Shown: positions 26,189 through 36,131, numbered from the stretch's first letter. The stretch is 64,000 nucleotides of DNA from Rhizobium deserti (GCF_004358025.1 NZ_SMTL01000001.1:558001-622000); one strand, 5' to 3'. Program-made: numbers and translations. The notes: generated by a model not told the origin, from the sequence alone.

Positions 26189-27502
26189 CTACCTGAGCAC
26201 GAAGCAATTGACCGACTTCGACTTCAAGAGAGTGCAGGCGCTTTGAGCCGCCTCCCTATCGGCGAAACCGGCGAATCGGGCGCGAAAATATTCCTTGCCC
26301 GACTTGGCATAGCTTTCGACACTCGGCGAGGCTTTCGCATAGGCCCGTGACACGACAGGCCGTGCCCGCTCCAGAAGCGCGGATGCAGCCTCCCGGCTGG
26401 CTGCCGTCGCCACCTGGATGCTCCAGGAGTCCGATGGTTGGGCAGAGGTTGTTGTCTGACCTGTTTGAGGTTGAACCGGCTGTGTCTGACCCGACTGGAC
26501 CTGACCCGCCGGCGCCTCGCTAGGATGCGCCGGCTGGCTCGGAAAGGCATAAAGATTGGCGACGGCCGCCCTCGGCGGCTGGCCGCCGACGACAATTTGC
26601 TTCTGCGGTGCCGCAAAGGAAAGCGGAAGCGGACCTTCCGCCGTCCTCTTCTGTTCGGGAACCGAAGCGACAAGCGCGCCCGAGGGATCGCTTCCAGCCC
26701 CGTTCGGCGCTGCATATTTGTCGAGAAGTGCCGCCATCTGGTCGTCGCGCTTGCGCGCCGATTTGCCACCCATGACGACGCCGATGATGCGGTGGCCGTT
26801 GACGTTGACGGCGCTGGCAATATTGAAGCCGGATGCGTTGACGAAGCCGGTCTTGATGCCGTCCATACCGGGGTAGCGATACATCAGGTTGTTATGGCCC
26901 TTGATGCGCTTGCCGCGGAAATCGAAGGCGCGCAGCGAAAACAGCTTGTATTCCTCCGGATAGTCGCGGATCAGCGCCATGGCCAGGGTCGCCATGTCGC
27001 GCGCCGACGTGACTTGAGCGTCGTCCGGCAGACCGGATGCATTGCGGAAGACTGTGCTCGACATGCCGAGCCGACGGGCTTTGGCGGTCATCATCGCACC
27101 GAAACGATCTTCGCTGCCACCCAGATGATCGGCCATCGCGGCGGCGGCATCATTGGCAGAGCGGATCGCCATGGCATAAACGGCCTCGCGCACGGTCAGC
27201 GGCTGGCCCGCCTTGAGGCCGAGCTTGAAGGGGATCTTGCTGGCCGCATTGGATGTCATGACGATCTGCCCGTCCCAGGAGAGCCGCCCTTCATGCAGCG
27301 CCTCGAAAGTGAGGTAGAGCGTCATCATCTTGGTCAGGGAAGCTGGATGGTTGATGACGTCGGCATTTTCGGAGGTCAGCACCTTGCCGCTGGTGGCGTC
27401 ATAGATGAAATGCGCATAGCCGGCCTGAGCCTCTGTTTTTCCTACTCCCAAGCTGAAGCCGAGCAGAAGGAAAAACACCGCCACGCGCAGAAATCGAAAC
27501 AT
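26189..27502 (-). CDS. D-alanyl-D-alanine carboxypeptidase with SPOR domain
   Basis: Penicillin-binding protein of peptidase family S11 (PBP5/6 group), 437 residues, trimming the terminal D-Ala from peptidoglycan stem peptides in the periplasm. It has a signal peptide (residues 1-26) and the catalytic motifs S55-x-x-K58 (PASLTKM), S115-x-N117 (RSANDA) and K217-T-G (GIKTGF). A Gln/Pro/Thr-rich linker at about residues 325-360 leads to a C-terminal SPOR domain (WSIQVATAASREAA to the end), which binds denuded glycan strands at the septum. There is no C-terminal amphipathic anchor. This catalytic-plus-SPOR layout is common in rhizobia. Confidence 0.93.
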   Translation of the reverse strand: MFRFLRVAVFFLLLGFSLGVGKTEAQAGYAHFIYDATSGKVLTSENADVINHPASLTKMMTLYLTFEALHEGRLSWDGQIVMTSNAASKIPFKLGLKAGQPLTVREAVYAMAIRSANDAAAAMADHLGGSEDRFGAMMTAKARRLGMSSTVFRNASGLPDDAQVTSARDMATLAMALIRDYPEEYKLFSLRAFDFRGKRIKGHNNLMYRYPGMDGIKTGFVNASGFNIASAVNVNGHRIIGVVMGGKSARKRDDQMAALLDKYAAPNGAGSDPSGALVASVPEQKRTAEGPLPLSFAAPQKQIVVGGQPPRAAVANLYAFPSQPAHPSEAPAGQVQSGQTQPVQPQTGQTTTSAQPSDSWSIQVATAASREAASALLERARPVVSRAYAKASPSVESYAKSGKEYFRARFAGFADREAAQSACTLLKSKSVNCFVLR

Positions 27503-27609
27503 CAGTCACCCTCGCAAATACCGGGAAAGCATAAGGCAGCGATCCTGGCGTGAAAATGGCGGGGACGAAAATTCCCTGGTAATTGCCAAGCTTTCCGCGA
27601 AATTGCGGA

Positions 27610-29103
27610 TCAAGCGTCCGTTAGCGTACGTCTGACCGCATCTTTCCAGCCACGCACCTTGGAAGCACGGCTCTTCTCGTCCATCTGCGGCTCGAACCGG
27701 CACTGGCGCGCCCAGCTCCTGGCGAATGCCTGGCGATCCGGCCAGACGCCCGCGCGCGAACCGGCCAGCCAGGCAGCCCCGAGCGCCGTGGTTTCCAGAA
27801 TCGTCGGTCGATCGACGGGCGCGTCGAGCAGGTCGGAAAGCCGCTGCATGGTCCAGTCGGAGGCCACCATGCCGCCATCCACCCGCAGCACCGTGTCGCC
27901 GTCGAAGCTGCGCCAGTCCTTGCGCATGGCGTCGAGCAGGTCGCGGGTCTGGTAGCAGACCGCTTCAAGCGCCGCCCGCGAAAGCTCGGCCGGTCCGGTT
28001 GCCCGCGTCAGACCGAAGATGGCGCCGCGTGCTTCGGCATCCCAATAGGGCGCCCCGAGCCCGGTAAAGGCGGGCACCAGATAAACCTCCTGTTGAGGAT
28101 CCGCCTGCGCCGCCAACTCCCCGGACTGACTCGCCTTTTCGATGACGCCGATCCCGTCGCGCAGCCATTGCACGGCGGCGCCGGCGATGAAGATCGAGCC
28201 TTCCAGCGCATAGGTCGTTTCGCCGTCCAGTCGGTAGGCGATGGTGGTCAAGAGCCGGTTCTTTGAGCGGCACATGTCGGTGCCGGTGTTGAGCACGGCA
28301 AAGCAGCCGGTGCCATAGGTGGATTTCATCATGCCAGGCTCGAAGCAGGCCTGGCCGATCGTCGCCGCCTGCTGGTCGCCGGCAACACCGAGAATGGGAA
28401 TGGCCGCGCCGAACAGGCTCTCGTCGCAAACGCCGAAATCATCGGCGCAGTCCTTGACCTCCGGCAGCATGGCAGCGGGAATGCGAAGGATCTCCAGGAG
28501 ATCCTCGTCCCATCGATTGTCGCCGATATTGTAGATCAGCGTGCGCGAAGCATTGGTCGCGTCAGTCACGAAGCTCCGGCCTCCGGTCAGGCGCCAGATC
28601 AGGAAACTGTCGACGGTGCCGAAGCACAGCTCGCCCTTGGCCGCCCTCGCCCGCGCCCCTTTGACATTGGCGAGCATCCAGGAAAGCTTGGTGCCCGAAA
28701 AATAAGGATCAAGCAAAAGGCCAGTGCGGCGGGTGAAGAGCTTTTCGAGCCCCTGCCGCTTCAGCTTTTCGCAATAGCTAGCGGTGCGGCGGTCTTGCCA
28801 GACGATCGCGTTGTGGATCGGCTTGCCACTCTCGCGCTCCCAGACCACAACGGTTTCACGCTGGTTGGTGATGCCAATCGCGGCAATCTGGGACGCCTCG
28901 AGCTTGGCCTCCTTGAGAGCCTGCTTGACGGTCCATAGAACGCTTTCCCAGATCTCTTCCGGATCATGCTCCACCCAGCCGGATTTCGGAAAGATCTGCG
29001 TGAACTCCTTCTGGCCGATGCCGGCGATCTTCATGTCGCCGTCAAAGACGATCGCCCGTGTCGACGTCGTCCCCTGATCGATTGCCAGAACATAACCCGC
29101 CAT
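27610..29103 (-). CDS. glpK: Glycerol kinase
   Basis: FGGY-family kinase of 497 residues phosphorylating glycerol to glycerol 3-phosphate with ATP. Signatures are [18 protein letters not shown] (phosphate 1 motif), [25 protein letters not shown], the substrate-site [33 protein letters not shown] and [12 protein letters not shown]. Length and motifs agree with GlpK throughout. No glp transporter or dehydrogenase gene is adjacent. It is divergent from the diguanylate cyclase gene with 231 bp between. Confidence 0.97.
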   Translation of the reverse strand: MAGYVLAIDQGTTSTRAIVFDGDMKIAGIGQKEFTQIFPKSGWVEHDPEEIWESVLWTVKQALKEAKLEASQIAAIGITNQRETVVVWERESGKPIHNAIVWQDRRTASYCEKLKRQGLEKLFTRRTGLLLDPYFSGTKLSWMLANVKGARARAAKGELCFGTVDSFLIWRLTGGRSFVTDATNASRTLIYNIGDNRWDEDLLEILRIPAAMLPEVKDCADDFGVCDESLFGAAIPILGVAGDQQAATIGQACFEPGMMKSTYGTGCFAVLNTGTDMCRSKNRLLTTIAYRLDGETTYALEGSIFIAGAAVQWLRDGIGVIEKASQSGELAAQADPQQEVYLVPAFTGLGAPYWDAEARGAIFGLTRATGPAELSRAALEAVCYQTRDLLDAMRKDWRSFDGDTVLRVDGGMVASDWTMQRLSDLLDAPVDRPTILETTALGAAWLAGSRAGVWPDRQAFARSWARQCRFEPQMDEKSRASKVRGWKDAVRRTLTDA

Positions 29104-29334
29104 GCCGCTCCTCCCCAGGATCGTCTTTTGCCTGAGCCAAGCTTTGACCAGAAGGCCTCATCAACTGTCAAACGAAAACGCCTATCTTCCAAACAGAGGC
29201 AGCTCGAACGCTCGGCAGCCGAGTCACAGCCTTGGGTAAAGCCTTGCCGAGAATTACAAATTGATTTTTTTCGTTAACCTTCTATTGGCTCCTGCCACCT
29301 AGTTTTCGGCGCGCAATGTCCTGAAGGAGTGAAG

Positions 29335-30243
29335 ATGCTGACTGTGATGAAGGGGCCGCTGCGGTTTTTCCGACGATCGCTGACGTTGAAGATCTTCACC
29401 ATCTGCTTCATCTGCGTCCATATTCCGCTGATCGCATTCATCATCTATCTGGCCAGCGGCTTCAGCACCGAAACCATACCTCTGCTGGGACTGATGCTGG
29501 GCGCTACGCTTGCCGGAACAGGCATCTGCCTTGCCACGCTCTGGTGGCTGATCCGACCGCTGCGCAAGCTGGCGCGGGCCGTCAACCAGTATCAGGAAGA
29601 CGGGCAACCCTTCGAAATCCGCCATCGTGGCGAGGACGAAATCGGCACGCTGTCGAGCGCCGTCGAAGCCATGGTGTCGGAAATGGACGGTGCGATGAAG
29701 CGCCTCCAGCATCAGGCGACGACCGATCCGCTGACGGGACTAGGCAACCGGCGCTGGCTCTCGGAGCAGGTTTCTGAAGAAATTTCGCGGGCCGTGCGCC
29801 GTCGCGCTTCGATGTCCGTCATACTCTGCGACCTGGACCGCTTCAAGAAGATCAATGACGGCTATGGCCATGACACCGGCGACAGGGTTCTCGTTGCTGC
29901 CGGCGACGTCATCCGCCGCCATCTTCGTCACAATGATCTGGCGGCGAGAATAGGCGGAGAGGAATTCTGCATCATCCTTCCGCGCACCAAGCTCAAGGAT
30001 GCTGAGATGATTGCCGAACGGCTTCGGAGCGCGCTGGCCGTGCTGGACATCCCTCCCCTGATGCGGGGCGATGTCACCGCAAGCTTCGGCATCTACCAAG
30101 CTTCCACCGGCGAAACACTGGAACAGATGCTGCTGATGTCGGACAAGGCGCTTTACGAGGCCAAGCGCGGTGGGCGCAACCGTGTCGTTCGAGCGAACGA
30201 GCTGGAAACCGCAGGCGACCGGCATTCTCCGCCGGAATATTGA
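29335..30243 (+). CDS. Membrane-anchored diguanylate cyclase with HAMP and GGDEF domains
   Basis: A 302-residue cyclase making cyclic di-GMP from two GTP. Two membrane helices (about 20-40 and 48-70) are separated by only a few residues, so there is almost no periplasmic sensor; a HAMP linker (about 70-125) leads to the GGDEF domain. DPLTGLGNRRWL opens it, CDLDRFKKINDGYGHDTGD is the substrate region, and ARIGGEEFCIIL carries an intact GGEEF active site. The inhibitory RxxD site is present five residues upstream (RHND), so product feedback is expected. ATG at 29335 is preferred over GTG at 29329, which directly abuts the GAAGGAG ribosome site. Confidence 0.92.
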   Translation: MLTVMKGPLRFFRRSLTLKIFTICFICVHIPLIAFIIYLASGFSTETIPLLGLMLGATLAGTGICLATLWWLIRPLRKLARAVNQYQEDGQPFEIRHRGEDEIGTLSSAVEAMVSEMDGAMKRLQHQATTDPLTGLGNRRWLSEQVSEEISRAVRRRASMSVILCDLDRFKKINDGYGHDTGDRVLVAAGDVIRRHLRHNDLAARIGGEEFCIILPRTKLKDAEMIAERLRSALAVLDIPPLMRGDVTASFGIYQASTGETLEQMLLMSDKALYEAKRGGRNRVVRANELETAGDRHSPPEY

Positions 30244-30266
30244 CGGCAGCCGAGTTCGAAACACCA

Positions 30267-30290
30267 GCGGCCGGTTTTGGAACCGACCGC
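30267..30290. terminator. Possible bidirectional terminator
   Basis: A 10-bp stem with one mismatch (30267-30276 with 30281-30290, loop TTGG) lies between the convergent diguanylate cyclase and manganese catalase genes. The T tract is poor, so confidence is low. Confidence 0.4.
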
Positions 30291-30306
30291 CGATATTGTT
30301 CAACGA

Positions 30307-31233
30307 TTATCGCGACTTCTTATAGAGTTTCTCGGCGATCTCGAACATTTCCTCCGGGGAATAGTCCGGAGTGAACGCCGAGGGAACGCCGACGAGCTGG
30401 TGGATCTTGCCCCCCTCTGGCATACCGTCCACCACTTCCAATTCTCCCGGAGGATCGAGCGGCAAGGCGACTTCGCCATTGCCCCAGATGCCCGACATTT
30501 CCTTGTAGTCGTTCGGGCTGAACGTATACAGGCGACGGTGTGAACCTTCGTCGAGATATTTCTGGCATTCGGGAATGTTGCCGAGCGGGATGTTCGGTGT
30601 CGGCAGGAATTTCTTGATGTCGACGCCGGTGATCTTTTCGAGAGCCAAGGCATAGGCATGGGCATGGACGGAACCGCGCACCAGCAGATAGCCGCAGACT
30701 TCGCGGCCGGTCGGATCGGACAGGGTTTCATAAACGCGCAGCTTGTGAAGACGCGCGCCGCATTCCAGATGGAAATTATGAAGAAGATCGACAACGACAT
30801 TACCGGTCGTGGTGATGAAGTCGTTGTTCCACGATAGGCCATTGCTGTTGACCGGCATGGCGCCACCGCCGCCGGAAAGGAAGGCGGCTGCCAGCCGGAT
30901 ATCCTTCATGTCTTCAAAGGGGGCGCCGGAAATATCTCCGCCGTCGCCCGCATCCCCGTCCGGCTTGTCAGGACCGTTGTTGAGCATGGCGACGCCGTTG
31001 CTGACGAGTTCCACATGGCCGAGTTCTTCTGCCGTGATACTGGCGACGAGGCTGTAGAACGGCCGCAACTTTTCCTTTGAACGGAAGTTGAAGCTCTGAA
31101 ACATATAGTTTCCGAGGGTGGACATTTCTCCGTACTTACCGCCCAGCAATTCCTGAAGCGCAGCTGCCGCGTTCGGATCGGCGCGTTTAGGCGCCGGAAG
31201 TTCTGCCTGAAGCTTGTCGACGCGCATAAACAT
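30307..31233 (-). CDS. Manganese catalase, first copy
   Basis: Dimanganese (non-heme) catalase of 308 residues splitting hydrogen peroxide in the cytoplasm. The ferritin-like helical bundle has metal ligands in LQELLGGKYGEMSTLGNYMFQ, TAEELGHVELV and LECGARLHKLRVYE/RGSVHAHAYALALE. The C-terminal part (LPTPNIPLGNIPECQKYLDEGSHRRLYTF) resembles the Bacillus CotJC/KatN class. The start at 31233 (MFMRVDKLQ) has AAAGGATC upstream; the frame is open much further but that extension is shadow coding. A general-stress type promoter lies 33 bases upstream of the start. It is one of two Mn catalases within 7 kb, and the two are only distantly alike. Confidence 0.93.
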   Translation of the reverse strand: MFMRVDKLQAELPAPKRADPNAAAALQELLGGKYGEMSTLGNYMFQSFNFRSKEKLRPFYSLVASITAEELGHVELVSNGVAMLNNGPDKPDGDAGDGGDISGAPFEDMKDIRLAAAFLSGGGGAMPVNSNGLSWNNDFITTTGNVVVDLLHNFHLECGARLHKLRVYETLSDPTGREVCGYLLVRGSVHAHAYALALEKITGVDIKKFLPTPNIPLGNIPECQKYLDEGSHRRLYTFSPNDYKEMSGIWGNGEVALPLDPPGELEVVDGMPEGGKIHQLVGVPSAFTPDYSPEEMFEIAEKLYKKSR

Positions 31234-31265
31234 AGGTTTGATCCTTTGGTTGGAGACACTGACCA

Positions 31266-31290
31266 AACCGGAGCTGCGGCTCGATGTTCC
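31266..31290 (-). promoter_or_regulatory. Candidate general-stress (EcfG/RpoE2-type) promoter
   Basis: Minus-strand GGAAC (31290-31286), 16-base spacer, GGTT (31269-31266). The consensus for alphaproteobacterial EcfG factors is GGAAC-N16-17-CGTT, so only one base differs. It would give a 5' leader of about 25 bases for the first Mn catalase. Confidence 0.5.
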
Positions 31291-31419
31291 CAAGAAAAGA
31301 GGAACACCGCTCCGACGGAGCTTGGCGATTGCCAGGCCGGCTGCTTTCCGCATAACCTGACCCACGACGCGGCGCATTAGAACGCCGCTCCAGGCAAACT
31401 GGTCAGGGAGGCATCGGAC

Positions 31420-32196
31420 ATGAACAGAACCGTCATCGTCACCGGTTCCACCAGCGGCATAGGCCTTGGCATTGCCAGGGCCTTCGCGGCGGATGGCGCT
31501 CATGTGGTGATCAACGGCTTCGGCCCGAAGGAGACGATCGCGGCGGCGGTCGGAGAGCTCGGCAGCCTCGGCGGCGGCAAGATCCTCCACCATGGCGCCG
31601 ACATGACGAAGCCGGAGGAAATCGAGGACCTGGTCGCCACAGCGGCCGGCACATTTGGGTCGGTGGACGTGCTGGTCAACAATGCCGGCATTCAGCATGT
31701 GGCCAAGATCGAGGATTTCCCGCGGGAAAAATGGGATCAGTTGATCGCCATCCTGCTGTCTTCCGCCTTCCACACCATGCGCCACACGATCCCCTTGATG
31801 AAGAAGGCCGGCCATGGCCGCATCATCAATGTGGCCTCTGCCCATGCTCTGGCCGCCTCGCCCTTCAAATCCGCTTATGTCGCGGCCAAGCACGGTATTT
31901 TAGGCCTCACCAAAACGGCGGCCTTGGAACTTGCTGAATTCGCGATTACCGTGAATGCGATCTGCCCTGGCTATGTGCTGACGCCGCTCGTCGAACAGCA
32001 GATACCCGACACCGCCCGCGAGCGTGGTATTTCCGAAGCCGAGGTGAAGACCGACGTGATGCTGAGGCTGCAGGCGACCAAGGAATTCGTGTCGATCGAG
32101 GAAGTGGCGGCGACGGCGATCTTCCTGGCCAGCGAGGCGGCCAGGAGCATAACGGGCACGCATATCTCGGTCGACGGCGGCTGGACCGCGCAGTGA
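31420..32196 (+). CDS. bdhA: D-3-hydroxybutyrate dehydrogenase
   Basis: Short-chain dehydrogenase of 258 residues oxidising D-3-hydroxybutyrate (from poly-hydroxybutyrate) to acetoacetate with NAD+. The cofactor motif TGSTSGIGLGIA is near residue 8, NNAGIQHV near 89, and the catalytic Ser-Tyr-Lys in NVASAHALAASPFKSAYVAAKHG. Substrate-specific features of BdhA are KSAYVAAKHG and the LTPLVEQQIPD loop. It lies 40 bp upstream of xdhA on the same strand. In Sinorhizobium meliloti bdhA is cotranscribed with xdhA2-xdhB2, and the same linkage is seen here, though the biological reason is unknown. Confidence 0.95.
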   Translation: MNRTVIVTGSTSGIGLGIARAFAADGAHVVINGFGPKETIAAAVGELGSLGGGKILHHGADMTKPEEIEDLVATAAGTFGSVDVLVNNAGIQHVAKIEDFPREKWDQLIAILLSSAFHTMRHTIPLMKKAGHGRIINVASAHALAASPFKSAYVAAKHGILGLTKTAALELAEFAITVNAICPGYVLTPLVEQQIPDTARERGISEAEVKTDVMLRLQATKEFVSIEEVAATAIFLASEAARSITGTHISVDGGWTAQ

Positions 32197-32236
32197 CTTG
32201 GACACAAAAGCCGGCAACGGCGGACGAAGGAGAGAC

Positions 32237-33709
32237 ATGAGTTCAGCCATCCGCTTCATCCTGAACGGGGAAGACGTGACGCTCGGGGACTTCGCACCCA
32301 CCGACACCCTGCTCGACTATCTGCGCCTGAGGCGGCGGTTGACGGGAACCAAGGAAGGCTGCGCCGAAGGCGATTGCGGTGCCTGTACCGTGCTGGTTGG
32401 ACGGCTGACCGACCACGGCCTGGCCTATGAAGGCGTCAATGCCTGCATCCGGCTCATGGGCTCCATGCACGGCACACATGTGGTCACGGTCGAACATCTC
32501 GCGGCAAAAGACGGCGCGCTGCACCCCGTGCAGCAGGCGATAGTCGATTGTCACGGCTCGCAGTGCGGCTTCTGCACTCCAGGCTTCGTCATGTCGCTCT
32601 ATGGGCTGTGGCTCTCGAACGACGCGCCCAGCCGGGCCGACATCGAAAGCGCCCTGCAAGGCAATCTCTGTCGCTGCACCGGCTATGAACCGATCGTCAG
32701 GGCCGCCGAACAGGTGGCGGCAAACCGGCCGAGCGCGCTCTTCGACCCGCTGGAACGGGACCGCGCGGAAATCATGGCCAAGCTCTGGTCTCTGCAATCG
32801 GCGACGGACACGATTACAGTCGAAAAGGACGGCAGCCGGTCGGTCATCCCGGCTTCGCTGGAAGCGTTCGCCGAGGCGCTGTCGCAGGAGCCGGACGCGA
32901 CTGTTGTTGCCGGCGCCACCGATGTCGGCCTCTGGGTCACCAAGCAGATGCGGCTTTTGAGCCCTGTTATCTTCATCAACCACTTAAGCGAACTTCAGTC
33001 GATTGCGGCTGATGGAGAAGGCATCACGATTGGCGCTGGCGTAAGCTATACGGAAGCACACGGTTTCCTGGAAGCCTTGATTCCTGCCATCGGTCGGCTG
33101 ATCGATCGGATCGGCGGCGCCCAGGTGCGCAATATGGGCACGATCGGCGGCAATATCGCCAATGGCTCGCCGATCGGCGACACGCCGCCACCGCTGATCG
33201 CGCTTGGCGCCCAGCTGACGCTGCGCTCCCATTCCGGCCGCCGCACCATGCCGCTGGAGGATTACTTCCTGGCCTACGGCAAGCAGGACCGGCTGCCGGG
33301 CGAATTCGTCGAGAAGGTTCTCGTGCCGCGTCCTGCGGAGAACGGTCACTTCGCCGTTTACAAGATTTCCAAGCGTCGGGACGAGGACATTTCGGCGCTC
33401 TGCGGCGCCTTCAACATGACGCTTGATGCAAATGGCAGAATTGAAGCGATCCGCATCGCCTTCGGCGGCATGGCGGCAACCCCGAAACGTGCCAAGCATG
33501 TCGAGGCGGCGCTGATCGGCCAGATCTGGAACTGGGCGACGATCTCGGCCGCCCGCGACGCCTTCGACGAGGATTACCAGCCGCTGACCGATTGGCGGGC
33601 GACGGCGGATTATCGCAGCCTGACGGCCAAGAACCTGCTGACGCGGTTCTTCCTGGAGACGGCCGGCGCACCGACGGAACTGCGCCGGTTCGAGATGGAG
33701 GACGCGTGA
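32237..33709 (+). CDS. xdhA: Xanthine dehydrogenase small subunit (2Fe-2S and FAD)
   Basis: XdhA, 490 residues, the electron-transfer subunit of the molybdenum xanthine dehydrogenase that turns hypoxanthine and xanthine into urate with NAD+. The N-terminal [2Fe-2S] cysteines are C42, C47, C50 and C70; the second cluster cysteines are C110, C113, C145 and C147 (QCGFCTPG, NLCRCTGY). The FAD domain follows, with VVAGATDVGLWV and MGTIGGNIANGSPIGDTPP. The start at 32237 is 8 nt after AAGGAGAG; an upstream TTG is not supported. Second gene of the bdhA-xdhA-xdhB run; the maturation gene xdhC is separate at 39.7 kb. Confidence 0.95.
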   Translation: MSSAIRFILNGEDVTLGDFAPTDTLLDYLRLRRRLTGTKEGCAEGDCGACTVLVGRLTDHGLAYEGVNACIRLMGSMHGTHVVTVEHLAAKDGALHPVQQAIVDCHGSQCGFCTPGFVMSLYGLWLSNDAPSRADIESALQGNLCRCTGYEPIVRAAEQVAANRPSALFDPLERDRAEIMAKLWSLQSATDTITVEKDGSRSVIPASLEAFAEALSQEPDATVVAGATDVGLWVTKQMRLLSPVIFINHLSELQSIAADGEGITIGAGVSYTEAHGFLEALIPAIGRLIDRIGGAQVRNMGTIGGNIANGSPIGDTPPPLIALGAQLTLRSHSGRRTMPLEDYFLAYGKQDRLPGEFVEKVLVPRPAENGHFAVYKISKRRDEDISALCGAFNMTLDANGRIEAIRIAFGGMAATPKRAKHVEAALIGQIWNWATISAARDAFDEDYQPLTDWRATADYRSLTAKNLLTRFFLETAGAPTELRRFEMEDA

Positions 33710-33795
33710 TGATGGTGATGAGCTGCACCCTATCCTCCTATGACGGCAGAGTTTGGTGGACCGCCTCTGTCCGCGACCAAAGGGGAGCCCGCTGA
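33709..33795 (+). CDS. Possible 28-residue coupled micro-ORF between xdhA and xdhB
   Basis: The 85-bp spacer between xdhA and xdhB is filled by one open frame of 28 codons (MMVMSCTLSSYDG and onward). Its ATG shares a base with the xdhA stop (TGATG) and its TGA shares a base with the xdhB start (TGATG). It has no separate ribosome site, so translation would be by termination-reinitiation. The product has no recognised family. It may be a passenger that carries ribosomes across the gap, or chance. xdhB also has its own AGGGGAG. Confidence 0.3.
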   Translation: MMVMSCTLSSYDGRVWWTASVRDQRGAR

Positions 33796-36131
33796 TGGAC
33801 AACTCCACCTTCGAAACGAAATCCGTCATCACCGGCCCCATGCATGCCTCGCTGAAACATGATTCAGCCCACAAGCATGTCACCGGACAGGCCGAATATA
33901 TCGACGATATTCCCGAACCCGCCGGCACGCTGCATGGCGGTCTCGGCCTTTCCGACCGGGCGCATGCGGAAATCGTCTCCATCGATCTCGATGCGGTGCG
34001 GGCGGCGCCGGGCGTGGTTCACGTTCTGACCGCCGCCGATATTCCGGGTTTCAACGACGTCGCCTCGACCGGTCAGCGGGACGAGCCGCTGCTGGCGACC
34101 GATCTGGTGCAGTTCCACGGCCAGCCGATTTTCGCCGTCATCGCCGAAACCCGCGACCAGGCCCGCCGCGCCGCCCGGCTGGCGAAAATCGAATACCGCG
34201 ACCTGCCCCATTGGACCGATATCGACGGTGCCCGGCAAAACGGTGCGCCGCTTGTGGTCGAGCCTATGGTCCTGACCCGCGGCGAGCCGCAAACCGAGAT
34301 CGAAAAGCCGCCACTGCGCATCCAGGCATCGATGACGATCGGCGGCCAGGAACATTTGTACCTGGAAAGCCATATCGCCATGGCCATTCCCGGCGAGGAC
34401 GACGACATCACCGTCTGGTCCTCAACCCAGCATCCGAGCGAAGTGCAGCATATGGTGGCGCATGTGCTGGGTATCGCCAATCATGCGGTCACCGTGCAGA
34501 TCCGCCGCATGGGCGGCGGTTTCGGCGGCAAGGAAACCCAGGGCAACCAGTTTGCGGCACTCGCCGCCGTCGCCGCCAAGAAGCTCGACCGCGCCGTCAA
34601 GTTCCGCCCCGACCGCGACGAGGACATGGCGATGACAGGCAAGCGCCATGACTTCCGCGTCGAGTACGACGTCGCCTTCGACGAGGACGGCCGCATCCAT
34701 GCGCTCGACGCCACCTACGCGGCGCGTTGCGGCTTTTCGGCGGATCTTTCCGGCCCGGTCACCGACCGCGCCCTTTTCCACGCCGATTCGAGCTATTTCT
34801 ATCCGCATGTGCAGGTCCGGTCGCAGCCGCTGAAGACGCATACCGTGTCCAACACCGCATTTCGCGGTTTCGGCGGCCCGCAGGGCATGCTCGGCGCGGA
34901 GCGGATCATCGAGGAGATCGCCTATGCGCTGGGCAAGGATCCGCTTGAAATCCGCAAGCTGAACTTCTACGGCCAGCCGGGATCGGGGCGCACCACGACC
35001 CCCTATCACCAGGAGGTCGAGGACAATATCATTGCCCGCGTCGTCGAAGAGCTGGAAGCCTCGAGCGATTACCAGGCGCGGCGCCAGGCGATTATCGACT
35101 TCAACGCCAACAGCCCGGTCATCCGCAAGGGCATTGCGCTGACGCCGGTGAAATTCGGCATCTCCTTCACGATGACCGCTTATAATCAGGCGGGCGCCCT
35201 GGTGCATCTCTACCAGGACGGCTCGATCCACCTGAACCATGGCGGCACCGAAATGGGCCAGGGCCTTTATACCAAGGTGGCGCAGGTGGTGGCCGACACG
35301 TTCCAGGTCGACATCGACCGGGTGAAGATCACCGCCACGACGACCGGAAAAGTTCCAAATACCTCGGCCACTGCCGCCTCGTCCGGCACCGATCTGAACG
35401 GCATGGCGGCCTTGGATGCGGCACGCCAGCTGAAGGAGCGGCTGGTTGATTTCGCCTGCCGGCAATGGAAGGTGGAGCGCAAAGAGGTAGAGTTCTTGCC
35501 CAATTGCATCCGCATCGGTGAGGACATTGTGCCCTTTGATACGCTGGTGCGGGCGGCCTATTACGACCGCGTGCATCTGTCGGCAGCCGGCTTCTACAAG
35601 ACGCCGGACATTCACTGGGACCGCAAAGCGGGCCGCGGACGACCTTTCTTCTACTATGCCTATGGCGCGGCCTGCTCGGAAGTGTCGATTGACACGCTCA
35701 CCGGCGAATACATGGTCGACCGCACCGATATCCTTCACGATGTCGGAAAGTCCTTGAACCCGGCGATCGACATCGGCCAGATCGAGGGCGGTTTCGTGCA
35801 GGGCATGGGCTGGCTGACGACGGAGGAATTGTGGTGGGATGACAAGGGCCGGCTGCGGACCCACGCGCCCTCCACCTACAAGATCCCGCTCGCCTCCGAC
35901 CGGCCGAAGATCTTCAATGTCAGACTGGCGGAATGGTCGGAAAATCCGGCGGCAACCATCGGCCGCTCCAAGGCCGTCGGCGAGCCGCCCTTCATGCTGG
36001 CGATCTCGGTACTCGAAGCGATCTCCATGGCTGTGGCAAGTGTCGCAGATTATGCCGTCTGCCCTCGCCTCGACGCGCCAGCCACACCGGAACGTGTGCT
36101 GATGGCGGTCGAGCGGCTGAAGGCGATGTGA
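33795..36131 (+). CDS. xdhB: Xanthine dehydrogenase large subunit (molybdopterin)
   Basis: XdhB, 778 residues, carries the molybdenum cofactor and the xanthine site. Conserved segments are HVTGQAEYIDDIPEP at the N terminus, the MGGGFGGKE loop, NTAFRGFGGPQGML, the HGGTEMGQGLYTK motif, ATAASSGTDLNGMA, and the catalytic glutamate in KAVGEPPFML near the C terminus. Length is standard. It follows AGGGGAG at 33781 and ends convergent with the FrmR-type repressor gene, 60 bp away. Confidence 0.96.
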   Translation: MDNSTFETKSVITGPMHASLKHDSAHKHVTGQAEYIDDIPEPAGTLHGGLGLSDRAHAEIVSIDLDAVRAAPGVVHVLTAADIPGFNDVASTGQRDEPLLATDLVQFHGQPIFAVIAETRDQARRAARLAKIEYRDLPHWTDIDGARQNGAPLVVEPMVLTRGEPQTEIEKPPLRIQASMTIGGQEHLYLESHIAMAIPGEDDDITVWSSTQHPSEVQHMVAHVLGIANHAVTVQIRRMGGGFGGKETQGNQFAALAAVAAKKLDRAVKFRPDRDEDMAMTGKRHDFRVEYDVAFDEDGRIHALDATYAARCGFSADLSGPVTDRALFHADSSYFYPHVQVRSQPLKTHTVSNTAFRGFGGPQGMLGAERIIEEIAYALGKDPLEIRKLNFYGQPGSGRTTTPYHQEVEDNIIARVVEELEASSDYQARRQAIIDFNANSPVIRKGIALTPVKFGISFTMTAYNQAGALVHLYQDGSIHLNHGGTEMGQGLYTKVAQVVADTFQVDIDRVKITATTTGKVPNTSATAASSGTDLNGMAALDAARQLKERLVDFACRQWKVERKEVEFLPNCIRIGEDIVPFDTLVRAAYYDRVHLSAAGFYKTPDIHWDRKAGRGRPFFYYAYGAACSEVSIDTLTGEYMVDRTDILHDVGKSLNPAIDIGQIEGGFVQGMGWLTTEELWWDDKGRLRTHAPSTYKIPLASDRPKIFNVRLAEWSENPAATIGRSKAVGEPPFMLAISVLEAISMAVASVADYAVCPRLDAPATPERVLMAVERLKAM

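Noticed and set aside
31234..31893. N-terminal extension of about 220 residues to the first Mn catalase
   Set aside because: It runs opposite bdhA, is without family similarity, and the ATG at 31233 has a ribosome site and promoter close by.
34422..35864. 480-codon minus-strand open frame inside xdhB
   Set aside because: Shadow of xdhB, whose motifs are intact along the whole stretch.
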